A stretch of DNA of 64,000 bases, taken from positions 66,576 to 130,575 of the forward strand of contig CAKRRF010000002.1 of the NCBI GenBank assembly GCA_934394985.1, written 5' to 3'. Within the stretch, counting starts at the first letter, position 1, and each line of letters starts with the position of its first letter. The position numbers and the translations under genes were made by a program. The notes beneath the pieces are model-generated. The model was not told the origin of the DNA. It made no database searches and saw only the letters and a list, made by a program, of their open reading frames with translations. Positions 8,080 through 17,332 of this stretch are shown here, piece by piece. This DNA comes from an uncultured Marvinbryantia sp. (lineage in GTDB: Bacteria; Bacillota; Clostridia; Lachnospirales; Lachnospiraceae).

Positions 8080-9809
8080 AACTGGATAATATGTTTAAGA
8101 AAAACAGAAGCATTTCCATGAAACGTGCCGAAAACAGACAAAACCGGCCGGAAGTGCCGGAAGGCCTGATGCGCAAATGTAATCAGTGTGGAAAAGCTAT
8201 TATAGCAGAAGAAGCGGAGCGGGGATATTATATCTGTCCGAAATGTGGCGGATATTTTCACGTTCCGGCCAGACAGCGACTGGAAATGATTGTGGATAAA
8301 GGAAGTTTTCAGGAGTGGGATGAAAGCATGCCGGTGCAAAATCCGATGGAATACCGTGGGTATCCGGAAAAGCTGGCGGCGGCAATGGAAAAGACTGGAC
8401 TGAATGAGGCAATTGTGACCGGAAAAGGTACTGTTTGTGGAAAAGAAACGGTCATTGGAGTATGCGATGGCCGTTTTTTGATGGCCAGTATGGGAGAAAA
8501 TGTGGGGGAGAAAATTGCCCGTGCAGTAGAGCGTGCTACCAGAGAACGACTTCCGGTTATATTGTTTTGTTGTTCCGGCGGTGCCAGAATGCAGGAGGGA
8601 ATCACTTCCCTGATGCAGATGGCAAAGACATCTGCTGCTCTAAAACGCCACAGTGATGCGGGACTTTTATATATCAGTGTACTGACAGATCCGACCACAG
8701 GAGGTGTTACAGCCAGCTTTGCCATGTTGGGAGATATCATTCTGGCAGAACCGGGAGCACTGATTGGATTCGCCGGTCCAAGGGTCATTGAACAGACAAT
8801 TCGTCAAAAGCTGCCAAAAGGATTTCAGCGTTCTGAATTTTTACTGGAGCACGGCTTTCTGGATGCAATCGTAGAGAGACCTCAGATGCGGGAAACTCTG
8901 GGAAGTCTGCTGGCCCTTCATGAAGAGAGGAATCTGACCGGGATACCAGAAATGGCGGGAAAAGAAACTCGAATGGTTTCAGAAAGGTATGGCAGACAGA
9001 CAGGCAATAAGCAGATAACGCTTCAGAAAAAAGATGCCTGGGAACGTGTTCAGGTTTCCAGAAAGAAAGACCGTCCTGTGGGAAGTGATTATATTCAGGC
9101 ATTGTTTACGGATTTTCGAGAATTCCACGGGGATCGCCTGTATGGAGATGACCCGGCTGTTATTGGAGGAATTGCAGCTTTTGGAGACAGAACGGTAACC
9201 GTGATTGTTCAGGAAAAAGGCAGCAGTACCAGGGAGAACATACAGCGTAACTTTGCCATGCCAAAGCCGGAAGGATATCGAAAGGCACTTCGTCTGATGA
9301 AGCAGGCAGAAAAATTTCACAGACCTGTCATCTGTTTTGTGGATACTCCGGGAGCTTTCTGTGGAATTGAAGCGGAAGAACGTGGACAGGGAGAGGCAAT
9401 TGCCAGAAATATTTATGAGATGTCATCTTTGAAAGTGCCGGTACTGACGGTGATTATCGGAGAAGGCGGAAGCGGCGGAGCGTTGGCTATGGCAGTAGCA
9501 GATGAAGTGTGGATGCTGGAAAATGCGATTTATTCTATTTTATCGCCGGAAGGCTTTGCCAGTATTTTGTGGAAAGACAGTAGTAGGGCAAAAGAAGCGG
9601 CAAAAGTGATGAAACTCACATCAGATTGTTTAAAAGAACAGGGAATTGTGGATAACGTTATTTCAGAGCCGGAAGAATTTTCCAGAGAAAATCTGTATCT
9701 GGTGACTGGTGCCCTGGAAGAGGGCATAGATGATTTCCTGAACAGATACAATGAATGTTCGGCGGAAGAATTGCTGGAACATCGATACCGGAGATTTCGG
9801 GAGATGTAG
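8076..9809 (+). CDS. accDA: Fused acetyl-CoA carboxylase carboxyltransferase, beta plus alpha subunits
   Basis: Transfers the carboxyl group from biotin to acetyl-CoA, making malonyl-CoA. In most bacteria AccD and AccA are separate proteins; here one uninterrupted 577-residue frame holds both. Residues 1 to about 290 are AccD, with the zinc ribbon Cys35, Cys38, Cys54 and Cys57 and the GGARMQEG and GGVTASFA loops. A basic linker follows, and from about residue 316 the AccA part (HGDRLYGDDPA, EGGSGGALA) runs to the end. Neither half looks truncated. The fixed 1:1 ratio fits the natural heterotetramer. It overlaps accC by 4 bases. Confidence 0.93.
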   Translation: MKLDNMFKKNRSISMKRAENRQNRPEVPEGLMRKCNQCGKAIIAEEAERGYYICPKCGGYFHVPARQRLEMIVDKGSFQEWDESMPVQNPMEYRGYPEKLAAAMEKTGLNEAIVTGKGTVCGKETVIGVCDGRFLMASMGENVGEKIARAVERATRERLPVILFCCSGGARMQEGITSLMQMAKTSAALKRHSDAGLLYISVLTDPTTGGVTASFAMLGDIILAEPGALIGFAGPRVIEQTIRQKLPKGFQRSEFLLEHGFLDAIVERPQMRETLGSLLALHEERNLTGIPEMAGKETRMVSERYGRQTGNKQITLQKKDAWERVQVSRKKDRPVGSDYIQALFTDFREFHGDRLYGDDPAVIGGIAAFGDRTVTVIVQEKGSSTRENIQRNFAMPKPEGYRKALRLMKQAEKFHRPVICFVDTPGAFCGIEAEERGQGEAIARNIYEMSSLKVPVLTVIIGEGGSGGALAMAVADEVWMLENAIYSILSPEGFASILWKDSSRAKEAAKVMKLTSDCLKEQGIVDNVISEPEEFSRENLYLVTGALEEGIDDFLNRYNECSAEELLEHRYRRFREM

Positions 9810-9823
9810 AGACGGAGGAATAC

Positions 9824-10894
9824 ATGAGAAAAGAATTACAGATTGGAGAGCTGACAGTGAAAAAGCCGATTCTTCAGGGGGGAATGGGGATCGGCATCAG
9901 CCTTGGAAATCTGGCAGGTGCAGTAGCTGCAAATGGTGGCGTGGGAATCATTTCTGCAGCACAGACAGGGTTTCGAGAACCGGATTTTGACAGTAATACG
10001 GTAGAAGCAAATGTAAGAGCGATGCACAGTGAATACCAAAAGGCCAGAAAGAAAGCCCCGAACGGTGTAATTGGATTTAACATCATGGTAGCCATGCAGC
10101 ATTATGAGCGCTATGTAAAAGAGGCTATAGCAGCCGGTGCAGATCTGATCGTATCGGGGGCAGGTCTTCCCATGGATCTTCCGGCTATTGCAGGAAGGGC
10201 CAGAACAGCACTGGCACCGATTGTATCCTCTGAACGTTCCGCACGTCTGATTTTGAAATACTGGGAGAAAAAATATCAGCGTCTGCCGGATCTGGTTGTG
10301 ATAGAAGGACCTCTGGCCGGTGGACATCTGGGATTTTCCAGAGAGCAGCTGGCAGAATATGTGCAGGAGAAAAAGAAAAGCTTTCATGAAGAAGCGGAGA
10401 AAATCATTGCTGCGGTAAAAGAGTATGCAGAGAAAGCACAAAGGTATATACCGGTTGCGCTGGCTGGCGGAATCGAGAACAGAGAACAGGCGGAGCGCGC
10501 CTTTGAACTGGGGGCAGATGCCATTCAGGTGGCAACCAGATTTGTTACCACAGAAGAATGTGACGCGGATATCCGTTATAAACAGGCGTATATTCAGGCG
10601 GAAGAAAAAGACATTGTTATTACCAAGAGTCCGGTAGGGATGCCGGGACGGGCAATTTTGAATCCATTTTTGAAAAAAGTGCAGGCCGGAGAACAGATTC
10701 GGCCGAAAAAATGTCATGGTTGTCTGAAGAAGTGTAAACCGGCGGAAATCCCATATTGTATCACAGAAGCTCTGATTCATGCTGCAAACGGTGAAGTGGA
10801 TGAGGCATTGCTGTTCTGTGGTGCCAATGCCTGGAAAGCACAGAAAATCGAAACGGTATCTGAGGTAATACAGGAATTATTGCCTGAGAAATGA
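9824..10894 (+). CDS. Nitronate monooxygenase / FabK-like flavoprotein
   Basis: A 356-residue TIM-barrel FMN protein of the NMO/2-nitropropane dioxygenase family, to which FabK also belongs. The start has QGGMGIGIS, followed by SGAGLP, a GGHLGF motif and ALAGGI. The His motif and the general fold resemble FabK, but the protein is longer and ends in a cysteine-rich tail (CHGCLKKC plus a later Cys) that FabK lacks. ATG 9824 has GGAGG at 9814-9818, 14 bases after accDA, so it is co-transcribed. It could be a second enoyl reductase, a nitronate oxidase or a repair flavoenzyme; the sequence does not decide. Confidence 0.8.
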   Translation: MRKELQIGELTVKKPILQGGMGIGISLGNLAGAVAANGGVGIISAAQTGFREPDFDSNTVEANVRAMHSEYQKARKKAPNGVIGFNIMVAMQHYERYVKEAIAAGADLIVSGAGLPMDLPAIAGRARTALAPIVSSERSARLILKYWEKKYQRLPDLVVIEGPLAGGHLGFSREQLAEYVQEKKKSFHEEAEKIIAAVKEYAEKAQRYIPVALAGGIENREQAERAFELGADAIQVATRFVTTEECDADIRYKQAYIQAEEKDIVITKSPVGMPGRAILNPFLKKVQAGEQIRPKKCHGCLKKCKPAEIPYCITEALIHAANGEVDEALLFCGANAWKAQKIETVSEVIQELLPEK

Positions 10895-10904
10895 CAGAAA
10901 AGTA

Positions 10905-10934
10905 TTGCCTGAAATCGGAAAAAGAGGATATAAT
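10905..10934 (+). promoter_or_regulatory. Promoter of the FabT-like regulator gene
   Basis: TTGCCT (10905-10910) and a perfect TATAAT (10929-10934) are separated by 18 bases, directly after the last fab-operon gene. No TTTGA-N3-TCAAA site is seen here, so the regulator may be expressed independently of its target operon. Confidence 0.7.
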
Positions 10935-10986
10935 AATTGCAAATGGAATTTCAGAAAGATGTGATGAGTGATACATGGGAGAGAGA

Positions 10987-11439
10987 ATGGATAACGCGGC
11001 AGAAAAGATCAATAATATACTGGTGAATCTGATTAACGAAGTGTGGGTACTGGAAGAAAAGGCTATCATTACTGATGAATTCAAAGATATCACCAACAAT
11101 GATATGCATGTGATTGAGGCAATCGGTCTGGGAGACGGGAGCAATATGTCATCAGTAGCCAGAAAGCTGAGTATTACGGTAGGTTCTCTTACAACTGCGA
11201 TCAATCATCTGGTGAGAAAGAACTATGTAGAACGCCACAGAAGTGAAAAGGATCGAAGGGTAGTTTTTATAAAGCTGACAGAGAAGGGTGTTGCCGCTTA
11301 CGAACATCATGCAGACTATCATCACCAGATGACCAGTGCAGTGATGGAGAAGCTGACAGATGAAGAGGTTCCGGTACTGGTCAAGACATTGGATGCGCTG
11401 TCGGATTTCTTCAAAGGATATGGAAAAGGAAGTAAATAA
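10987..11439 (+). CDS. fabT: MarR-family regulator, FabT-like
   Basis: A 150-residue winged-helix repressor. The segment FKDI followed by MH and a conserved Ile, the recognition helix region (VGSLTTAINHLVRKNYVERHRS) and the wing (SEKDRRVV) align closely with streptococcal FabT, which represses the fab operon when bound to long-chain acyl-ACP. It starts at ATG 10987 with GGGAG five bases upstream; an in-frame ATG at 10975 is less well placed. In streptococci fabT precedes fabH; here it follows the operon under its own promoter. The matching operator lies at 496-508. Assignment as FabT is by family resemblance plus context. Confidence 0.85.
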   Translation: MDNAAEKINNILVNLINEVWVLEEKAIITDEFKDITNNDMHVIEAIGLGDGSNMSSVARKLSITVGSLTTAINHLVRKNYVERHRSEKDRRVVFIKLTEKGVAAYEHHADYHHQMTSAVMEKLTDEEVPVLVKTLDALSDFFKGYGKGSK

Positions 11440-11442
11440 GCT

Positions 11443-12306
11443 ATGAAGACTGGTTTGATACTGGAAGGCGGTGCCATGCGAGGCATGTACACAGCCGGTG
11501 TACTGGATGTTATGATGGAGAATCATATCTGGGTGGACGCAGCAGTGGGTGTTTCTGCCGGAGCAGTATTTGGCTGTAATTACAAATCCAGACAGATTGG
11601 CAGAACCATTCGTTATAATAAAAAATATGGAAGGGATCCACGTTATGCCGGATTTCATTCTTTGCTTAAAACCGGAGATTATTTTGGTACAGAATTTTGC
11701 TACCATGAAATTCCGGAACGACTGGATCCTTTTGACAGCGAGACCTTTCAGAGCAATCCGATGGATTTTTACGTGGTTGGCACGGATGTGACCACCGGAA
11801 AAGCAGTCTATCATAAATGTACAGATGGAAAAGGAAAAGACCTGGAATGGTTTCGGGCTTCCGCATCGATGCCGTTATTGTCTAATATTGTAGAAGTGGA
11901 CGGATACCGGCTTCTGGATGGAGGGATTGCAGATTCGATTCCGCTTGAATGGTTTTGCAGTATCGGATATGAGAGAAACATTGTCATACTGACCAGAGAC
12001 AGGAGTTATCAGAAAAAGAAAAATAAGATGATTCCGTTGTTTAAGACACTTCTTCGTCAGTATCCGGAGGTGGCAAAGGCCATGGCAAGGCGTCATACCA
12101 TGTATAATCACGAGCTGAAGCTGGTAGAAGAACAGGAAAAAGAAGGAAAAGCGCTGGTGATCCGGCCAAGTGAACCAATTACTATTTCCAGGACAGAAAA
12201 TGCACCAGAAAAACTGGAAGAGGTATATCAGCTGGGCAGAAAAGACGGACAGAGTAATCTGGAAAAAATGAGACTGTTTTTGAGAACATCAAGGGCAGGC
12301 GTATGA
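11443..12306 (+). CDS. Patatin-like phospholipase
   Basis: A 287-residue cytoplasmic lipid acyl hydrolase. The oxyanion motif GGAMRGMYTAG opens the protein, the nucleophile serine is in GVSAG, and the dyad aspartate is in LDGGIADSIP, so the catalytic Ser-Asp pair is complete. There is no signal peptide or membrane segment. It begins three bases after fabT and shares its promoter, which suggests a role in membrane lipid turnover or recycling of acyl chains together with fatty-acid control; the substrate is not evident. Confidence 0.88.
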   Translation: MKTGLILEGGAMRGMYTAGVLDVMMENHIWVDAAVGVSAGAVFGCNYKSRQIGRTIRYNKKYGRDPRYAGFHSLLKTGDYFGTEFCYHEIPERLDPFDSETFQSNPMDFYVVGTDVTTGKAVYHKCTDGKGKDLEWFRASASMPLLSNIVEVDGYRLLDGGIADSIPLEWFCSIGYERNIVILTRDRSYQKKKNKMIPLFKTLLRQYPEVAKAMARRHTMYNHELKLVEEQEKEGKALVIRPSEPITISRTENAPEKLEEVYQLGRKDGQSNLEKMRLFLRTSRAGV

Positions 12307-12339
12307 AATTCAAGAATGCCTTGGCATGCTCAGTGCCCC

Positions 12340-12368
12340 TTGACGGAAAAGAAAATAGGCTTTATAAT
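12340..12368 (+). promoter_or_regulatory. Promoter of the DUF1858 gene
   Basis: TTGACG (12340-12345), 17 bases, TATAAT (12363-12368). An 80-base leader follows; it contains a small hairpin TCGACA/TGTCGA at 12374-12391. Confidence 0.78.
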
Positions 12369-12448
12369 CGAACTCGACAGTGTTTTGTCGAATAGCACGA
12401 TGACAGAATGCGGAAGCGTAAATATCATCATACCAGGAGGGAATAGGA

Positions 12449-12658
12449 ATGGCAAAAGTAAATAAAGATATGCTGATTGGTGAAATCCTTCAGTTAGATC
12501 CAAATATGGCAGGTGTATTAATGGCAAGCGGAATGCACTGTGTAGGATGCCCTTCTTCTCAGGGAGAGTCTCTGGAAGAAGCAGCTATGGTACACGGACT
12601 TCCAGTAGATCTTGTAGTAGCAAGACTGAATGCTTATCTGGAAAGTGTAGAAAAATAA
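12449..12658 (+). CDS. DUF1858 domain protein
   Basis: A 69-residue cytoplasmic protein that matches the DUF1858 family over nearly its whole length: a helical N-terminus ending in a hydrophobic turn, then the conserved MHCVGCPSS motif with two cysteines three residues apart. Such proteins are common in anaerobes and are annotated as putative disulfide oxidoreductases or redox-active partners; the real function is unknown. AGGAGGG at 12435-12441 fixes the start. It is a single-gene unit with its own promoter and a terminator at 12708. Confidence 0.85.
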   Translation: MAKVNKDMLIGEILQLDPNMAGVLMASGMHCVGCPSSQGESLEEAAMVHGLPVDLVVARLNAYLESVEK

Positions 12659-12674
12659 GAGAATGAAAAACAAA

Positions 12675-12750
12675 AGGGGCTGTGAAAAAAGTACAGTTCC
12701 GAAAAAAGAAAGACCAAGAGTTTATAATGAACTCAAGGTCTTTCTTTCTT
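12675..12750. repeat. Repeat copy A (pairs with 17333-17405)
   Basis: This ~72-base element is nearly identical to 17333-17405. Both read GGCTGTGAAAAA, then a short variable AC(C)GTTC core, then AAAAAAGAAAGACC and a stem-loop. It contains the terminator at 12708-12757. The two copies flank the RND permease gene as direct repeats about 4.66 kb apart. Confidence 0.8.
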
Positions 12751-12757
12751 TCTTTTA
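12708..12757 (+). terminator. Terminator within repeat copy A
   Basis: The arms at 12708-12722 and 12730-12744 form a 15-position stem with a 2-base internal mismatch and a 7-base loop, followed by a T-rich tail. It ends the DUF1858 transcript. Confidence 0.8.
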
Positions 12758-12882
12758 TAATGATATTGTTTTGATGATTCGACAGAGCTCGACTTGAATT
12801 GATGCTGTCTTATGGCATAGAAGAAAAATGAAAATCAGGAAATACAAAATTCTGAGTTTCATCAAGGATTTTGCGTATCTTC

Positions 12883-12912
12883 TTGACAGAGCTGGGCAGT
12901 TTGAAATAAAAT
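12883..12912 (+). promoter_or_regulatory. Promoter of the RND permease gene
   Basis: TTGACA (12883-12888), 18 bases, TAAAAT (12907-12912), 56 bases before the start codon. Confidence 0.7.
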
Positions 12913-12968
12913 ACTAATACTATTAGATAAATATCAGGCTGGAAAGCAGACAACAAGGGGAGATAAAG

Positions 12969-15900
12969 ATGATATCGAAGTTTAGTGTAAAGAAGCCGTA
13001 TACCGTTCTGGTAGGAGTAGTTCTGATTCTGGTGCTTGGTTATGTATCCTTTACTAGCATGCAGACAGATCTCCTGCCGGATATGAATCTGCCGTATGCG
13101 ATTGTGTATACCACTTACATCGGGGCAAGTCCGGAGGAAGTAGAGAGTACGGTAACCAGACCGGTGGAACAGGCGATGGCAACCATCAGCAACATTGAAA
13201 ATATCAGTTCTACATCCGCAGAGAATCTGTCTATGGTGGTCCTGGAATTTGCTCAGACAGCAGATATGGATTCCATTACGGTAGATATGCGGGAGAAGCT
13301 GAATCAGATCGAGGGAACCTGGAGTGATTCGGTGGGCAATCCGATTATTATGAAGCTGAATCCGGATATGATGCCGGTTATGGTGGCGGCATTGGAAGGC
13401 GGCGACCTGAGTCAGAGTGAATTGACTGATCTGGTAGAAAATAATATCCTGCCGGAGCTGGAAAGCATAGAGGGTGTAGCTTCTGTTTCTTCCACCGGAA
13501 CCATTGAGGAACAGGTGCAGGTTGTCCTTAGAGAGGACAAAATCAAAGAAGTCAATCAAAAAGTCCGTAAAGCACTGGATAAGAAGTTCGATGATGCACA
13601 GGCAGAGCTGGGCGAAAATAAGGCGAAGCTGGAGAGCGGGGAAAGCGCTTTAAAGAGTGGACAGGAACAGCTGAAAGAGCAGACAGGAAAGGCGCAGGAG
13701 CAGATCAGTTCCGGTTCCACTCAGATGATTACAGGAAGTGTCCAGTTAAGTGAGAAACAGAAAGAGGTAGAGTCCGCCTTAAGTGAACTGGATAAATCGG
13801 AAACAGAATTAAACAATCAGGAAAAACAGTTGGAAGACGGAGAAAAAGCACTTTTGGCACTTCCGGCTCAGAAGACAGCACTGGAGACGCAGAAGGATTC
13901 CGTAGATCAGGCACTGGCAGCGGTAAGCACTCTGACTGCCGGACAGGTAGAACAGTTGAATCAGGCGATTGCACAATTGGAGCAGGTGCTGGGGCTTGGT
14001 CAGGTCCAGGAAGATGTTCCAGATACAGAAGTGACAGAAGCAGATCAGACACAGGATGAGACAGCGGGTCTGATCGAAAATCAGCAGAATCTGACGAAGG
14101 CAGCTCAGGACAGCGCACAGGAGGCAGATGTGCAGATGCCAGATTCGGTGGATACCCAGCCAGAGATTGCAGATGGAGAAGTGCTGGCGGGGATGGGAAG
14201 CAGTCAGAGTACCGGCGCGGAACAGGTTCTGGATGAATCAGGAAGTGTGAATGTGCCGGATTATGGAGGGCTGGCAGGGGATGCCAGTCAGATGGCCCAG
14301 AGCATGGAAGCGGTCAAAGCACAGTACGATCAGCTGGTGGAACAGAGAAATCAGCTGATTGCCCTTGGAATCGATATTACGTTATCTGGTGAAGAACTGG
14401 AGGCCAATATTTCCAGTGTAAAGGCAACCTTGCAGGATACTGATAAGCAGCTTTCAGACGGCATTGCCACAATTCAGGAGCAGATTGACAAGACTCCGGA
14501 ACAGATGGAGACCATTCAGAAGGGAAAAGACGCTGTTACACAGGGCAAAGCCCAGATTACAGAGGGCAGAGCCCAGTTAAATGCGGCAAAAGAGCAGCTG
14601 GCTGCAGCTCAGAAAAAGATGACCGATGGACAGAGCCAGCTGTCCGGTGCACAGAGTAAAATAGATGGTGCAAAGATCGATGCTACTATTGAGATGGCAG
14701 TGGGAAAAGCCCAGCTGCAGTCCGGAAAGCAGCAGATTGAAGCAGCGCTGGATCAGATCGAGGAGCAGAAGGAATCCGCCTATGATCAGGCAGATGTGAC
14801 GGAACTGGTAACTACAGATCTGATCAGGAATATCCTGGCAGCCCAGAACTTTATGATGCCGGCAGGATATGTGACAGAAGATGGCATTGATTTCCTGGTG
14901 CGAGTGGGAAATAAGTTTGGCAGTATGGAAGACATGAATGATCTCGTGGTGCTGGATCTGCATATGGATGAACTGGATCCGATTACGCTTTCTGATGTGG
15001 CAGATGTGGTGATGACGGATAACAGTAATGAGATCTATGCAACGGTCAATGACCATCCGGGTGTGATGCTGACGATGCAGAAGCAGTCGGGCTATTCCAC
15101 CGGAACGGTGTCGAATAAGATCAAAGACAAGTTCGCAGAACTGGAAGAAAATAACGGAGATGTTCGTTTTATCAAGATGATGGATCAGGGTGTCTACATC
15201 GATATGGTAGTAGATTCTGTCATCCAGAACATGCTGTCCGGAGCAGTGCTTGCAATCCTGGTACTGCTGATATTCCTGGGAAGCTTTCGGCCGACACTGG
15301 TGATTGCATGCTCTATCCCAATCAGTATTATGACGGCGATTGTCTGTATGTATTTCAGCCATATTACCTTAAATATTATTTCCCTGTCCGGTTTGGCGCT
15401 GGGAATCGGTATGCTGGTAGACAACTCCATTGTAGTAATCGAGAATATCTATCGTCTGCGAAGCGAAGGATATTCCGTGAAAAAAGCAGCTGTAGAGGGG
15501 GCCAGCCAGGTGGCAGGCGCAATTGTGGCATCTACTTTGACAACCATATGTGTATTTGCACCGATTTTGTTTACAGAAGGAATCACAAGACAGCTGTTTG
15601 TGGATATGGGACTTACCATTGCATATTCACTGATAGCCAGTCTGGTCGTAGCACTGACACTGGTGCCGGCTATGGCGGCGGGGCTTCTGAAAAAAGGAAC
15701 GGATAAGAAACACCGTATTTTTGATAAAATTCAAAATGCTTATGCATGGACATTGAAGGGTGCTTTGAAGGTGAAGCCTCTGGTTATTCTCCTGGCAGTA
15801 GGAATCCTGGTATTGTCTGCCAGACTGGCGGTTTCCAAGGGAACCGAATTTATGGGTGATATGGAAAGTACCCAGATGTCTGTTACCCTGACAGCACCGG

Positions 15901-17288
15901 AGGGCAGCTCTCTGGCAGATACATCAAAAGTGGCCGATGAGGCGATTGAGCGGATTCGTACGATTGAGGACGTGGAAGATGTGGGAGCCATGGTATCCGG
16001 AAACAGTATGATGAGTATGATGGGCTCTGGATCGGAAAGTAACCGGGAAGTATCTATGTACATTATGCTGAAAGAGGATAAGAAGCAGAGTGATGCGGAA
16101 GTGGCCAGTCAGATTATGGAAAAAACAAAAGATCTGGACTGTGAAATAAATGTACAGACTTCGAATATGGATATGTCATCCCTGGGTGGTTCTGGTATCA
16201 GCGTCATGATCAAAGGCCGGGAACTGGATACCTTAAAACAGATTGCAGGAGATGTGGCAGAGATTCTTTCTTCTGTGGATGGAACGAAAAATGTATCAGA
16301 TGGTATTGAAGAAAAGACGGTGGAAATGCGTCTGGTTGTGGACAAAAATAAAGCCATGAGCTATCAGCTGACCACCGCACAGATCTATCAGTTCCTCCAG
16401 CAGAAGCTGGCGGAAGCAAGCAGTGCCACAACGTTAAGTACCGAGTCTTCCGATTATGACGTCCTGGTAATCAGTGATGCAGATGAGACACTGACCAGAG
16501 ATAAGATAAAAGATCTGACGATAGAAGGAACCAATGCAGATCAGAAAAAAGAAGACATTCCATTATCTGACCTGGTGAAATTCGTAGATACAGAAGGATT
16601 TTCATCCATTAAGCGTGATGCACAGAACCGTTACGTCAGTGCAACAGCAGAGCTGGAAGATGGCTATAATATTGGTCTGGTTTCCGCAGAAGTAGAAAAG
16701 AAGCTGGCAGAATATGAGGTGCCGAAGGGATATCGTGTATCCATGCAGGGAGAAGATGAGACCATCAATGAGGCAATGGGGCAGGTAGTTAAAATGCTGA
16801 TTCTGGCAATTGTATTCATGTACCTGATTATGGTGGCCCAGTTCCAGTCCCTGTTGTCACCGTTTATCATTATTTTTACGATTCCATTGGCCTTTACCGG
16901 TGGATTCCTGGCATTATATCTGACCGATAAGCCGGTCAGTGTTATTGCCATGATCGGCTTTGTTATGCTGGCAGGTATTATTGTAAATAATGGTATTGTT
17001 CTGGTGGATTATATCAACCAGCTGCGAAGAGGCGGAATGGAAAAGAAACCTGCCATTGTGGAGGCTGGACGTTCCAGACTGCGGCCGGTTATCATGACAG
17101 CACTGACCACCATTTTGGGATTGTGTACAATGGCAGCCGGAAATGGTATGGGGGCAGATATGGTGCAGCCAATGGCGATTGTAACGATTGGTGGTCTGAC
17201 CTATGGTACGCTGATGACCTTGTTTGTCATTCCATGTGTATATGACATTTTTAATCGGAAAAAAGATCTGACAGAACGGGAAGAATAG
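12969..17288 (+). CDS. RND-family efflux permease with a large coiled-coil insertion
   Basis: A 1439-residue inner-membrane RND transporter of the AcrB/HAE type; typical AcrB length is about 1040. The N-terminal membrane helix, the TDLLPDMNLPY and GASPEEVE segments, the TM4 motif GMLVDNSIVVIEN and the C-terminal GIIVNNGIVLVDY are all family hallmarks. Residues about 192-608 are an insertion in the porter domain, rich in Gln, Ala, Glu and Lys, with heptad-like helices interrupted by an acidic low-complexity stretch near 350-430. No adaptor (MFP) or outer-membrane partner gene is nearby. It is transcribed alone and flanked by a repeat pair. The substrate is unknown. Confidence 0.9.
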   Translation: MISKFSVKKPYTVLVGVVLILVLGYVSFTSMQTDLLPDMNLPYAIVYTTYIGASPEEVESTVTRPVEQAMATISNIENISSTSAENLSMVVLEFAQTADMDSITVDMREKLNQIEGTWSDSVGNPIIMKLNPDMMPVMVAALEGGDLSQSELTDLVENNILPELESIEGVASVSSTGTIEEQVQVVLREDKIKEVNQKVRKALDKKFDDAQAELGENKAKLESGESALKSGQEQLKEQTGKAQEQISSGSTQMITGSVQLSEKQKEVESALSELDKSETELNNQEKQLEDGEKALLALPAQKTALETQKDSVDQALAAVSTLTAGQVEQLNQAIAQLEQVLGLGQVQEDVPDTEVTEADQTQDETAGLIENQQNLTKAAQDSAQEADVQMPDSVDTQPEIADGEVLAGMGSSQSTGAEQVLDESGSVNVPDYGGLAGDASQMAQSMEAVKAQYDQLVEQRNQLIALGIDITLSGEELEANISSVKATLQDTDKQLSDGIATIQEQIDKTPEQMETIQKGKDAVTQGKAQITEGRAQLNAAKEQLAAAQKKMTDGQSQLSGAQSKIDGAKIDATIEMAVGKAQLQSGKQQIEAALDQIEEQKESAYDQADVTELVTTDLIRNILAAQNFMMPAGYVTEDGIDFLVRVGNKFGSMEDMNDLVVLDLHMDELDPITLSDVADVVMTDNSNEIYATVNDHPGVMLTMQKQSGYSTGTVSNKIKDKFAELEENNGDVRFIKMMDQGVYIDMVVDSVIQNMLSGAVLAILVLLIFLGSFRPTLVIACSIPISIMTAIVCMYFSHITLNIISLSGLALGIGMLVDNSIVVIENIYRLRSEGYSVKKAAVEGASQVAGAIVASTLTTICVFAPILFTEGITRQLFVDMGLTIAYSLIASLVVALTLVPAMAAGLLKKGTDKKHRIFDKIQNAYAWTLKGALKVKPLVILLAVGILVLSARLAVSKGTEFMGDMESTQMSVTLTAPEGSSLADTSKVADEAIERIRTIEDVEDVGAMVSGNSMMSMMGSGSESNREVSMYIMLKEDKKQSDAEVASQIMEKTKDLDCEINVQTSNMDMSSLGGSGISVMIKGRELDTLKQIAGDVAEILSSVDGTKNVSDGIEEKTVEMRLVVDKNKAMSYQLTTAQIYQFLQQKLAEASSATTLSTESSDYDVLVISDADETLTRDKIKDLTIEGTNADQKKEDIPLSDLVKFVDTEGFSSIKRDAQNRYVSATAELEDGYNIGLVSAEVEKKLAEYEVPKGYRVSMQGEDETINEAMGQVVKMLILAIVFMYLIMVAQFQSLLSPFIIIFTIPLAFTGGFLALYLTDKPVSVIAMIGFVMLAGIIVNNGIVLVDYINQLRRGGMEKKPAIVEAGRSRLRPVIMTALTTILGLCTMAAGNGMGADMVQPMAIVTIGGLTYGTLMTLFVIPCVYDIFNRKKDLTEREE

Positions 17289-17332
17289 GAAATATAAAAA
17301 GGGTCTGTCCTGAAATAGACAGTTCTAAGAGA

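Larger units (their letters stand above)
12659..12968. other. 310-base gene-free stretch with a repeat, a terminator and a promoter
   Basis: It holds, in order, a copy of a ~72-base repeat (12675-12750) whose right half is a terminator hairpin, a segment with TCGACAGAGCTCGA near 12780, and the RND gene promoter at 12883-12912. No coding frame with a ribosome site was seen. Confidence 0.6.

Noticed and set aside
15308..15706. Frame of 132 codons in +2 inside the RND gene
   Set aside because: Shadow frame of a well-supported gene; no ribosome site.
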